From: Thiohalospira sp046546335
GTDB taxonomy: Bacteria > Pseudomonadota > Gammaproteobacteria > Thiohalospirales > Thiohalospiraceae
Assembly (NCBI RefSeq): GCF_046546335.1
Contig: NZ_JBKGYA010000007.1
DNA: 26,462 nt
Direction: 5' to 3' (one strand)
This document shows, one piece after another, positions 1 to 6,914 of the stretch. Every line of letters starts with the position of its first letter. The stretch's first letter is position 1. A model generated the notes under the pieces. It was not told the origin of the DNA, searched no databases, and was given only the letters and a program-made list of their open reading frames with translations. Made by a program: the position numbers and the translations under genes.

Positions 1-1793
1 GGCTCCATGGCGCGGATGACCGCCTGGGCACTGCGCCGGCCGCGCCACTCGTTGGCCTCCAGGGAGAAGGCCACTCGCAGGGCATCCCCCGGTGCCGGGA
101 GCCAGCCCTGCCCCCCGTTCGCCAGGGCGCCGAAGAAGACCCCCTGTAGCTCGTCGGCGCCCTCCCCGGCCAGCCACAGGCGCAGGTGGCGGCCGTCCCG
201 CGTGGGCTCGGCGCGGGCCACCTCGAAGGTGCCCTCGAAGACCGGCGCCGGGAAGCCGTTGCCGAAGGGGGCCAGGGCGTCCAGCTCCGCCACCGTCTCC
301 AGGGTGCAGTCGCCGGCCACCAGCTCGCCGTCGGTGGCCACCTCCGGGCCCGCCTCCGGCGGCAGCCCGGGTCCGGCGTGGGCCTCGAAGGCCTCCCGCA
401 GCCGCTCGACCCCCTCCTCGGCCAGGGTGAGGCCCGCCGCGGCGGCATGGCCGCCGAAGGCCCGGAAGAGGTCCGGCTCGGCATCGGCCACCGCCTGCAG
501 GGCATCGCGCAGATGCAGCCCCGGCACGCTGCGGGCGGAGCCGGCGACCAGTCCCGCCTCCCGGGCGTGGGGAGAGAGGCAGATGGCCGGTCGGCCAGTG
601 GCCTCCACCAGCCGGCTGGCGACGATGCCGTGGACGCCGGCGTGGCCGTCGGGGAGGTGGACCACCAGCGTCCGACGGCCGGCGGCGTACTGCCGCCGCG
701 CCTCCGCCAGGGCGGTGGCCAGCAGCTCCCGCTCGATCCCCTTGCGCGCCTCGTTCTCCACCTCCACCAGCCCCGCCAGCTCCTCCAGCTCCGCGGCCGC
801 CCGGGCGCGCAGGAGTCGCACCCCGGTCCCGGCGTGGTCCAGCCGGCCACGGGCATTGAGTCTAGGGCCGAAGAGGAAGGCGAGGTCGCCGGCATCCACG
901 GCCCCGTCCCGCCCGGCGGCGGCCTGGATGGCCCCCCAGCAGGGGCGATGGGCGCCGTTGATGAGGCGCAGACCGGCGGTGACCACGGCGCGGTTGTTCA
1001 GGGAGCCGCCGAGGTCGACGCAGTCGGCCACGGTGCCCAGGGCGACCCAGTCCAGCAGCCTCGCCAGGCGTGCCTCCCCGCCGGGGTGGCCGCGCTCGGC
1101 CAGCCGGGCGCGCACCCGCGCCATGAGCAGCCAGGCGACCATGACCCCGGCGATGGCGGGATCGGGATAGGCGCTGTCCCCCCGCGCCGGGGAGACGCAG
1201 GCCAGGGCGCTGGCCGGCGGCCCCTCGGCCGGCAGGGCGTGGTGGTCGGTGACGATGGTCTCGATGCCGGCGGCGGCCAGGCGGGCGATCCGCGGCTCGT
1301 CGGAGGAGCCGTTGTCGGCGGTGATCACCAGATCGGGGCGCCGGTCGGCGGCGAGGATCCGGTCGGCCAGGGGCTCGGAGAGGCCGTAGCCCTCCTCCAG
1401 GCGGTGGCCGATCCAGGACTGGACCCGCTCGGCCGGGTGGCCGAAGAGGTCCACCAGCGCCGTCTGCAGGACGGCATGGGCGGTGACGCCGTCGACGTCG
1501 TGGTCGGTCTCCAGGCCGATGGTCTCCCCCGCCTCCAGGGCCGCGGTGATCCGGTCGGCGGCACGGTCGACCTCCGGCAGGGTCGCCGGGTCGTCCAGCC
1601 GATCCAGCCCCGGCGCCGACCAGCCCTCGATACCCCCGGCGGCGGACACCGTCTCCGGAGCCACCCCGCGTCCCGCCAGGATATTGGCCTGCAGCGGCGT
1701 CGCCCCCGCCGCCTCCAGGGCGGCGCAGCGCTCCGGGTCGACGGCGCGCGCCCGGATGGCCGGCGGCGGCAGGGGGGAATCGGGGGCATTCAT
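1..1793 (-). CDS. RecJ-like DHH/DHHA1 phosphoesterase (putative ssDNA exonuclease), 3' end cut by window edge
   Basis: An open frame runs from an ATG at 1793 to the left edge without a stop, 597 codons. RecJ proteins are about 570-600 residues, so only a few C-terminal residues are probably missing. Visible motifs are DHDVDG (residues 97-102), ADNG (159-162), TDHH (182-185), a SPARGDSAYPDPAIAGV stretch where RecJ has its motif IV, a DHHA1-like half with HAAAAGL, and a C-terminal OB-like segment ending near EWRGRRSAQ. RecJ family enzymes degrade single-stranded DNA 5' to 3' in recombination and mismatch repair, using Mn/Mg bound by these motifs. Canonical RecJ motif I is DxDADG, so this is a divergent RecJ or a RecJ-like paralogue; the symbol is left blank for that reason. 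The ATG overlaps the dinB stop (ATGA), which implies translational coupling in the smr-dinB operon. Confidence 0.88.
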   Translation of the reverse strand, partial: MNAPDSPLPPPAIRARAVDPERCAALEAAGATPLQANILAGRGVAPETVSAAGGIEGWSAPGLDRLDDPATLPEVDRAADRITAALEAGETIGLETDHDVDGVTAHAVLQTALVDLFGHPAERVQSWIGHRLEEGYGLSEPLADRILAADRRPDLVITADNGSSDEPRIARLAAAGIETIVTDHHALPAEGPPASALACVSPARGDSAYPDPAIAGVMVAWLLMARVRARLAERGHPGGEARLARLLDWVALGTVADCVDLGGSLNNRAVVTAGLRLINGAHRPCWGAIQAAAGRDGAVDAGDLAFLFGPRLNARGRLDHAGTGVRLLRARAAAELEELAGLVEVENEARKGIERELLATALAEARRQYAAGRRTLVVHLPDGHAGVHGIVASRLVEATGRPAICLSPHAREAGLVAGSARSVPGLHLRDALQAVADAEPDLFRAFGGHAAAAGLTLAEEGVERLREAFEAHAGPGLPPEAGPEVATDGELVAGDCTLETVAELDALAPFGNGFPAPVFEGTFEVARAEPTRDGRHLRLWLAGEGADELQGVFFGALANGGQGWLPAPGDALRVAFSLEANEWRGRRSAQAVIRAME

Positions 1794-2857
1794 GCCGAGA
1801 AGAGCTCCAGCTGTTCGGCGTCGGGGGCCGGCTCCAGGCCGCTGGCGGTGACGCCCAGCAGTCGGACACCGCGCGCCCCGGCCTCGGTCCGGGTGCGCAG
1901 GATACACGCCCAGTGGCCCAGGGTCGCCGCCTCCGCCGTGGGCCGTTCCAGGGTCTGGCGCCGGGTGACGGTGGTGAAGTCGGGGTAACGCGCCTTGAGG
2001 GTCACGGTCCGCGCCACCAGCCCCCGGCGGCCCAGCTGGCCGGCCACGTGCTCGGCCATGCCGGCGAGGATCCGGTCCTGCTCCGACGGGTCGGCGAGGT
2101 CCTGCGGGAAGGTGTCCTCCACCCCCAGGCTCTTGCGCGCCCGCTTCGCCTCCCCCACCGGCCGGTCGTCCCGGCCGTGGGCGAAGGCGTGGAGGGTCGC
2201 GCCGAACTGGCCCAGGGCGGCGGCCAGCGCCTCCGGCGGGTGCTCGCGCAGCTGGGCCACGGTGGTGATCCCCAGCTCCGCCAGGGTACGCTCGGTGGCC
2301 GGCCCCACCCCGTGGAGCCGGCGCACCGGCAGCGGGGCGAGGAAGTCGAGGACGCGATGGGGCGGCACCACGGTGAGGCCGTCGGGCTTGTCCTGGTCCG
2401 AGGCGATCTTGGCCACCAGGGGCGTAGCGGAGACCCCGATGCTCACGGTGAGGCCGGTCTCGCTCCGCACCCGTTCGCGGATGGACCGGGCGATGGTGGT
2501 GGCGGAGCCGTCCGGCCCCAGGTGGTCGGTGACGTCCAGATACGCCTCGTCCAGGGAGGCCGGCTCCACCCGGTCGGTGAAATCGGCGAAGACGGCCATG
2601 ATCCGCTCCGATTCCCGGCGATAGCGCTCGATATCGGGGCGCAGGAAGACGGCGTGGGGGCAGAGGCGGCGGGCGGTGGCCGCGGGCTGGGCGGAGTGGA
2701 TGCCGTAGGCGCGGGCCGCGTAATTGGCGGTGGAGACCACCCCGCGTCCTTCCGGGTCGCCGCCGATGACCAGCGGCACCTCGCGCAGGGCCGGGTCGTC
2801 GCGCATGTGGACGGCGGCGAAGAAGCTGTCCATGTCACAATGGAGGATACGGCGCAC
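1790..2857 (-). CDS. dinB: DNA polymerase IV (Y-family translesion polymerase)
   Basis: This 355-residue protein is a Y-family polymerase for error-prone bypass of damaged template; E. coli DinB is 351 residues. The catalytic acidic residues are visible in HCDMDSFF (D8, D10) and SLDEAYLDV (D103, E104), numbered as in E. coli. A helix-hairpin-helix region (LHGVGPATERTLAELGI) and a little-finger domain follow. The C-terminus QLELF (349-353) fits a beta-clamp binding motif, so clamp-dependent recruitment is likely. The GTG start at 2857 is chosen because GAGG lies five bases upstream and VRRILHCDMD aligns with the family N-terminus; the open frame continues further 5' but through smr. It starts 7 bp after smr and overlaps the RecJ-like gene by ATGA. 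I saw no LexA box (CTGT-N8-ACAG) upstream of the operon, unlike E. coli dinB. Confidence 0.96.
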   Translation of the reverse strand: MRRILHCDMDSFFAAVHMRDDPALREVPLVIGGDPEGRGVVSTANYAARAYGIHSAQPAATARRLCPHAVFLRPDIERYRRESERIMAVFADFTDRVEPASLDEAYLDVTDHLGPDGSATTIARSIRERVRSETGLTVSIGVSATPLVAKIASDQDKPDGLTVVPPHRVLDFLAPLPVRRLHGVGPATERTLAELGITTVAQLREHPPEALAAALGQFGATLHAFAHGRDDRPVGEAKRARKSLGVEDTFPQDLADPSEQDRILAGMAEHVAGQLGRRGLVARTVTLKARYPDFTTVTRRQTLERPTAEAATLGHWACILRTRTEAGARGVRLLGVTASGLEPAPDAEQLELFSA

Positions 2858-2864
2858 GGCGACC

Positions 2865-3119
2865 TCAGAAGCGGAAGTAGACGAAGAGGCGGCCGTGGTT
2901 CTTCGCGTCCTTGTCCAGCCGGTGGTAGCGCGCCTTGACCTCCGGGCGGTCCAGGAACTTGAGCACACGCTTCTTGAGCTGGCCGGAGCCCTTGCCGGGG
3001 ATGATCTCCACGGTCCTGATGCGCCTGGACTCGGCCTCGTCCATGGCCTGCTGGAGGGCCGACTCGATGGCCTGGCCGCGATTGAAGATGGGATGGAGAT
3101 CGACCTTGAGCTTCGCCAC
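2865..3119 (-). CDS. Small Smr-domain protein (Smr/MutS2 C-terminal family)
   Basis: This 84-residue protein is a stand-alone Smr domain. The N-terminal VDLHP corresponds to the DLH motif, and IIPGKGSGQLKKRV corresponds to the HGKG/TGxG-type loop. The end, NHGRLFVYF, matches the final strand. Smr domains of MutS2 and related proteins bind or nick branched DNA or cleave RNA; stand-alone versions are poorly characterised, so a nuclease role is only possible. GTG at 3119 is preferred because GGGAGG lies five bases upstream and the Smr fold begins immediately; the longer upstream frame has no family resemblance. It is the first gene of the smr-dinB-recJ-like operon, which favours a DNA transaction role. 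A TATACT box at 3142-3147 could be its -10. Confidence 0.85.
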   Translation of the reverse strand: MAKLKVDLHPIFNRGQAIESALQQAMDEAESRRIRTVEIIPGKGSGQLKKRVLKFLDRPEVKARYHRLDKDAKNHGRLFVYFRF

Positions 3120-3141
3120 GTGCGCCTCCCGTTGCGGCTCG

Positions 3142-3147
3142 AGTATA
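3142..3147 (-). promoter_or_regulatory. Candidate -10 box of the smr-dinB-recJ-like operon
   Basis: Read on the minus strand this is TATACT, five of six matches to TATAAT. It lies 22 bases upstream of the smr GTG, which would give a leader of roughly 15 nt containing the GGGAGG ribosome site. No good -35 hexamer is seen 16-18 bp upstream, so an activator or an extended element may be needed, or the call may be wrong. Confidence 0.4.
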
Positions 3148-3180
3148 CCGACCCCCCGCCCCGGACGGCCACCGGTGGAG

Positions 3181-3203
3181 TTTTCCACACATCCTGTGGA
3201 TAA
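3181..3203. promoter_or_regulatory. Convergent DnaA-box pair
   Basis: TTTTCCACA at 3181-3189 fits the relaxed DnaA-box consensus TTWTNCACA. TGTGGATAA at 3195-3203 is the exact reverse complement of the strong box TTATCCACA. The boxes face each other with a 5-bp spacer. A degenerate third copy (TGTGGAGGC) starts at 3207. The pair sits about 35-60 bp upstream of the candidate smr -10. DnaA binding would be consistent with regulation of the repair operon, but this is inferred from sequence only. Confidence 0.55.
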
Positions 3204-3356
3204 CCCTGTGGAGGCAACGTTGGGATGTCGGCCGGACTCCCGGCAATACAGGGCCTGCGCCAAACTGGGCGATCCTTGCCCATGCGTTATAGATTATTGA
3301 ATATGAAGGAACTTTCGTAAGCCCCTGAAACACCGTGGAGCATCCCGCCGGCCTCC

Positions 3357-3372
3357 CGTCAAGTGCTTGACG
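3357..3372. promoter_or_regulatory. 16-bp palindrome overlapping the yheT-like -35 box (putative operator)
   Basis: CGTCAAG-TG-CTTGACG is a perfect inverted repeat with 7-bp arms and a 2-bp centre. Its right arm contains TTGACG, the -35 hexamer of the adjacent promoter. A dimeric repressor bound here would block RNA polymerase. The regulator is not identifiable from the site. Confidence 0.55.
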
Positions 3373-3395
3373 AGGGCCGCGGCGCTGTTGATAAA
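3367..3395 (+). promoter_or_regulatory. Sigma70-type promoter for the yheT-like hydrolase
   Basis: TTGACG (3367-3372, 5/6 match) is followed by a 17-bp spacer and GATAAA (3390-3395, 4/6 match). Transcription would begin near 3402, about 20 bases before the GTG at 3424. The promoter therefore argues against the possible upstream TTG start at 3367. Confidence 0.6.
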
Positions 3396-3423
3396 CGACC
3401 CGAACCCCGCATCGAGAGAAGCC

Positions 3424-4407
3424 GTGCCCCTGGAAGAGAGCCCCTTTCGCCCGGCCTGGTGGCTGCCCGGCCCCCACGCCCAGACCCTCTGGCCCCACTT
3501 CTTCCGGCGCCCGCCCCGGGTGGCGACGACCCCGGAGCGCCTGGAGCTGGACGACGGCGACTTCATCGACCTCGCCCACGGCCCCGGACCGGCCGGGGCA
3601 CCCCGGGTCCTGCTGCTCCACGGGCTGGAGGGCTCCCTGGACTCCCAGTACGCCCGGGGCATGATGGCGACCCTCGCCCGGTACGGACTGCGCTCGGTAT
3701 TCATGCACTGGCGTGGCTGCAGCGGCGAGCCCAACCGCCTGGCGCGCAGCTACCACTCCGGCGCCACCGATGACATCGCCCGCGTGGCCGCCCACCTCCG
3801 GGACACCGAGCCGGCCACGCCGCTGGCCGCCATTGGCTGGTCCCTGGGCGGCAACGCCCTGCTCAAGTGGCTGGGGGAGACCGGCGCGGCCAGCCCCCTG
3901 ACGGCGGCGGCCGCCATCTCTGCACCCTTCCGGCTGGAGCGGGCGGCGGCGCGGATGGGACGCGGCTTCTCGCGCCTCTACCAGTGGCGGCTGGTGGCCG
4001 ATCTCCGCGCAAGCCTGGAGGCCAAGCGCCGGCTCCGCGGCCTCGACCTGCCCCGACCGCCCCGCGGGGGGTTTCGCGCCTTCGATGACGCGGTGACGGC
4101 GCCGCTGCACGGCTTCCGCGACGCCAATGACTACTACGCCCGGGCCAGCAGCCGCCCCTGGCTGGACCGGATCGCCGTGCCCACCCGGATCCTCCACGCC
4201 CGCGACGACCCCTTCATGGACCCCGGCGCCATCCCGCAGGCACGCGAGCTGGCGCCCGCAGTCATCCTGGAGCTCGCCCACCGGGGCGGCCACGTCGGCT
4301 TCGTGGAGGGGGCACTACCCGGGCGGGCCGGCTACTACGCCGAGCGGCGCATCCCGGCCTGGCTTGCCGGAGAGCTATCGGGCAAGACCCCGCCAGCGCG
4401 GCGTTGA
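3424..4407 (+). CDS. YheT-type alpha/beta hydrolase
   Basis: This 327-residue protein belongs to the alpha/beta hydrolase group of E. coli YheT (about 340 residues) and eukaryotic ABHD1/3-like proteins. The N-terminus FRPAWWLPGPHAQTLWP matches the family's opening, and LLLHGLEGSLDSQYARG carries the oxyanion region. The triad is readable as Ser140 in GWSLGGNAL, Asp261 or Asp262 in HARDDPFMD, and His290 in HRGGHVGF. It is probably a cytosolic esterase or lipase-like hydrolase of unknown natural substrate. GTG at 3424 is selected because it lies downstream of the best promoter and because conserved sequence starts right after it; the in-frame TTG at 3367 overlaps the promoter. egtB begins 73 bp further on, so read-through into egtBD is possible. 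Confidence 0.9.
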   Translation: MPLEESPFRPAWWLPGPHAQTLWPHFFRRPPRVATTPERLELDDGDFIDLAHGPGPAGAPRVLLLHGLEGSLDSQYARGMMATLARYGLRSVFMHWRGCSGEPNRLARSYHSGATDDIARVAAHLRDTEPATPLAAIGWSLGGNALLKWLGETGAASPLTAAAAISAPFRLERAAARMGRGFSRLYQWRLVADLRASLEAKRRLRGLDLPRPPRGGFRAFDDAVTAPLHGFRDANDYYARASSRPWLDRIAVPTRILHARDDPFMDPGAIPQARELAPAVILELAHRGGHVGFVEGALPGRAGYYAERRIPAWLAGELSGKTPPARR

Positions 4408-4480
4408 AAGCGCGCTACCCTTGTAGCAGCATCGCAGATCACGCACCCATCACGGTCCACCGAACAGCAACGGGATCGCC

Positions 4481-5758
4481 ATGACCGCACAACCCCAGCC
4501 CGCGGCCGCCGGGAGCCGTGCCGCCCTGGCCGAGCGCTATCGCCGGGTCCGCGCCGACTCCGAGGCCATCTGCGCCCCCCTGGAGGTCGAGGACCACTGC
4601 ATCCAGACCATGCCCGACGTGAGCCCGCCCAAGTGGCACCTGGCGCATGTGAGCTGGTTCTTCGAGACCTTCCTCCTGCGGCCCTTCGCCGCCGACTACC
4701 GGCTCTTCCACCCCGGCTTCGATCACCTCTTCAACTCCTACTACGAAACGGTGGGAAACCCCTATCCGCGGCCGGAGCGCGGCCTGCTGTCCCGGCCCAC
4801 GGTGGCCGAGGTGATGCGCTACCGCGCCTGGGTGGATACCGCCATGGAGGCGCTCATCGCCGAGGCCGACGAGGGGCAGCTCCCCGAGATCGCCCGCCGC
4901 GTGGAGCTGGGGCTGCAGCACGAGCAGCAGCACCAGGAGCTGCTCTACACCGATATCAAGCACATCTTCGCCCACAACCCGCTTCGCCCGGCCTACGCCG
5001 CCGCCCCGACGCGTCCGGAGGGGCCGGCGCCGGCGCTGACCTGGCACGAGGGGGTCGAGGGGATCCACGAGATCGGCCACGCCGGGGAGGGCTTCGCCTA
5101 CGACAACGAGACCCCGCGCCATCGGGTCCTCCTCCACGGCCACCGCCTCGCCAGCCGGCCGGTGACCAACGGCGAGTTCCTCGCCTTCATGGCCGACGAC
5201 GGCTACCGCCGCCCGGAGCTGTGGCTCGCCGACGGCTGGGCCACCGTCAACCAGCTGGGCTGGGAGGCGCCCCTCTACTGGGAGCGCCTGGACGGCCAGT
5301 GGCAGACCATGACCCTGGCCGGCCCGGAGCCGGTGGACGAGCACGCCCCGGTGACCCACATCAGCTTCTACGAGGCCGACGCCTACGCCCGCTGGGCAGG
5401 CAAGCGGCTGCCCAGCGAGGCGGAGTGGGAGGTGGCTGCCGCTGCCCGGCCGGTGAGCGGCCACTTCCGCGAATCCGGCCAGCTCCAGCCGGTGGCGCCC
5501 CCCGCCGACCAGGGGCTGCTGCAGCTCTACGGCGACGTCTGGGAGTGGACCGCCTCCCCCTACGCCCCCTACCCCGGCTTCCGTCCGCTGGAGGGCTCCA
5601 TGGGCGAGTACAACGGCAAGTTCATGTGCAACCAGATGGTCCTGCGCGGCGGCTCCTGCGTCTCCCCCGCCGACCATCTGCGCCCCACCTACCGCAACTT
5701 CTTCTATCCCCACGAGCGATGGCAGTTCACCGGCCTGCGCCTGGCGGAGGACCTATGA
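4481..5758 (+). CDS. egtB: Ergothioneine biosynthesis sulfoxide synthase EgtB
   Basis: The 425-residue protein has an N-terminal DinB-like four-helix domain (about 15-165) and a C-terminal formylglycine-generating-enzyme/sulfatase-modifying fold (about 195-425). The non-haem iron ligands expected for EgtB are present: a His in KWHLAH (51-56) and the HX3HXE motif HEQQHQE (147-153). The C-terminal MVLRGGSCVSPADHLRPTYRNFF and WQFTGLRLA are typical of the family. EgtB uses O2 to join trimethylhistidine (hercynine) to a cysteinyl thiol as a sulfoxide. It overlaps egtD by ATGA, so both are co-translated. No egtA, egtC or egtE is in the window, so use of free cysteine rather than gamma-glutamylcysteine is possible. 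It is not a fused OvoA, because the methyltransferase is a separate gene. Confidence 0.94.
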   Translation: MTAQPQPAAAGSRAALAERYRRVRADSEAICAPLEVEDHCIQTMPDVSPPKWHLAHVSWFFETFLLRPFAADYRLFHPGFDHLFNSYYETVGNPYPRPERGLLSRPTVAEVMRYRAWVDTAMEALIAEADEGQLPEIARRVELGLQHEQQHQELLYTDIKHIFAHNPLRPAYAAAPTRPEGPAPALTWHEGVEGIHEIGHAGEGFAYDNETPRHRVLLHGHRLASRPVTNGEFLAFMADDGYRRPELWLADGWATVNQLGWEAPLYWERLDGQWQTMTLAGPEPVDEHAPVTHISFYEADAYARWAGKRLPSEAEWEVAAAARPVSGHFRESGQLQPVAPPADQGLLQLYGDVWEWTASPYAPYPGFRPLEGSMGEYNGKFMCNQMVLRGGSCVSPADHLRPTYRNFFYPHERWQFTGLRLAEDL

Positions 5759-6711
5759 ACGAGCCCGCCCCCGAGACCCTGGCCGACGACGCCGGCCGCG
5801 CCGAACTCCTGGAGGCGGCCCTGGCCGGTCTGCGCGCCCGCCCGCGGGGCCTGTCGCCCAAGTTCTTCTACGACGAGCGCGGCTCGCGCCTGTTCGACGC
5901 CATCTGCGAGCAGCCGGAGTACTACCCCACCCGCACCGAGATGGCGATCCTGGAGACCATCCGCGCCGAGGTGGCCGAGCTGGCCGGCCGCGACACCCTG
6001 CTGGTGGAGATGGGGGCCGGCGCCGCGCGCAAGGTGCGCCTGCTGCTGGACGCCCTGGAGCCGGCGGGGTATCTCGGCGCCGACATCTCCTGGGACTTCC
6101 TGCGCGAGTGCACCGAGCGGCTGGCCGCCGACTACCCCTGGCTGGACGTGCGCGCCGCCTGTGTGGACTACTCCCGGGACTTCGACCTGCCCCTGGACCC
6201 CGACGGCCCGCGGCCGCTGGCCTTCTTCCCCGGCTCGAGCATCGGCAACTTCCACCCCGAGGAGGCGCGCGCCGTCCTCGCCCGCCTGGCCGCGGCCCTG
6301 GGGACGGAGGCGGGCCTGCTCATCGGCGTCGATCTGAAGAAGGACCCCGCCATCCTGGATGCGGCCTACAACGACGCCGCCGGCGTCACCGCCGCCTTCA
6401 ACCACAACCTGCTGCTGCGACTGCGCGACGAGCTGGGCGCTGATCTCGACCCCGACGGGTTCGCCCACCGCGCCTTCTACAACACCGAGGCCGGGCGGGT
6501 GGAGATGCACCTGGCCAGCCAGGGGCCCCAGCGGATCGCGCTGGGGGGCGAGGTCTTTGAGTTCGAGGATGGCGAAACCATCCACACCGAGTGCTCCTAC
6601 AAGTACACCGTGGAGGAGTTCCGCGACCTGGGGCGGTCGGCGGGCTTCAGCCCCCGCCGGGTCTGGACCGACCCCGAGGGGCTGTTCAGCGTCCACTACC
6701 TCACCACCTGA
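5755..6711 (+). CDS. egtD: L-histidine N-alpha-methyltransferase EgtD
   Basis: This 318-residue SAM-dependent enzyme trimethylates histidine to hercynine, the substrate of EgtB. Family signatures are LSPKFFYDERGSRLFDAIC near the N-terminus, YYPTRTE, the SAM loop VEMGAGAARKVRLLL, FFPGSSIGNFHPEEA, and the C-terminal IHTECSYKYT that carries the conserved Glu/Ser of the substrate pocket. Length matches EgtD (about 320). The ATG lies in the ATGA overlap with the egtB stop, which indicates translational coupling. A strong hairpin at 6830-6866 ends the unit. The pair gives the cytosolic thiol-histidine antioxidant ergothioneine, provided a lyase (EgtE-like or another PLP C-S lyase) is encoded elsewhere. 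Confidence 0.95.
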   Translation: MNEPAPETLADDAGRAELLEAALAGLRARPRGLSPKFFYDERGSRLFDAICEQPEYYPTRTEMAILETIRAEVAELAGRDTLLVEMGAGAARKVRLLLDALEPAGYLGADISWDFLRECTERLAADYPWLDVRAACVDYSRDFDLPLDPDGPRPLAFFPGSSIGNFHPEEARAVLARLAAALGTEAGLLIGVDLKKDPAILDAAYNDAAGVTAAFNHNLLLRLRDELGADLDPDGFAHRAFYNTEAGRVEMHLASQGPQRIALGGEVFEFEDGETIHTECSYKYTVEEFRDLGRSAGFSPRRVWTDPEGLFSVHYLTT

Positions 6712-6829
6712 CCCATTCCCTGGAGCAGATCCCGCGGCTGGTGGGGCTCCCGGCTGCCGCCCCGAGCAGGCGGACACCCTGCCTCCTGGCCCACGCCCCT
6801 TGAACTAGACCGACCGCCCCGACCAACGC

Positions 6830-6866
6830 AAAGGGCCCCGCCAGCGCGCAGCCGGCGGGGCCCTTT
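6830..6866. terminator. Bidirectional hairpin terminator between egtD and the peroxiredoxin gene
   Basis: AAAGGGCCCCGCC (6830-6842) pairs perfectly with GGCGGGGCCCTTT (6854-6866): a 13-bp stem with an 11-nt loop. A/T triplets at the stem ends provide a short U-run in both directions. It lies between convergent genes (egtD ends 6711, peroxiredoxin ends 6915), where a shared terminator is expected. Confidence 0.8.
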
Positions 6867-6914
6867 CGGTCGCGGCGTGGGGCCGGTCCGCAGGACCGGC
6901 TCACTGCACGCTGG

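Larger units (their letters stand above)
3120..3423. other. Intergenic control region between divergent smr-dinB and yheT-like genes
   Basis: About 304 bp without a gene. Going rightward it holds a TATACT -10-like box for the minus strand (3142-3147), two convergent DnaA-box-like 9-mers (3181-3203), a local AT-rich stretch (about 3286-3318) in otherwise very GC-rich DNA, a 16-bp palindrome (3357-3372), and a good plus-strand promoter (3367-3395). No small open frame with a ribosome site and no RNA gene was recognised. The two transcription units diverge from this region, so it is expected to carry both promoters. Confidence 0.75.

Noticed and set aside
186..1988. A 600-codon plus-strand frame antisense to the RecJ-like gene
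   Set aside because: The minus-strand frame carries all DHH motifs and a coupled start; the plus-strand protein has repetitive low-complexity composition.
3181..3330. Chromosomal replication origin
   Set aside because: There are DnaA boxes and a small AT-rich patch, but only two good boxes and none of the usual origin neighbours (dnaA, dnaN, gyrB, rpmH, mnmG, parAB).
3367..3423. TTG start at 3367 for the yheT-like gene
   Set aside because: This codon is part of the -35 box of the best promoter, and the added 19 residues do not resemble the family N-terminus.
3120..3423. LexA/SOS box controlling dinB
   Set aside because: No CTGT-N8-ACAG match was found on either strand in this region.
2443..4293. 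A 616-codon minus-strand frame covering yheT-like, the intergenic region, smr and part of dinB
   Set aside because: It crosses a control region and three well-supported genes in other frames, and shows no domain of its own.
4404..4432. Promoter for egtBD starting with TTGAAA at 4404
   Set aside because: No acceptable -10 hexamer occurs 16-18 bp downstream; the call would rest on one hexamer.
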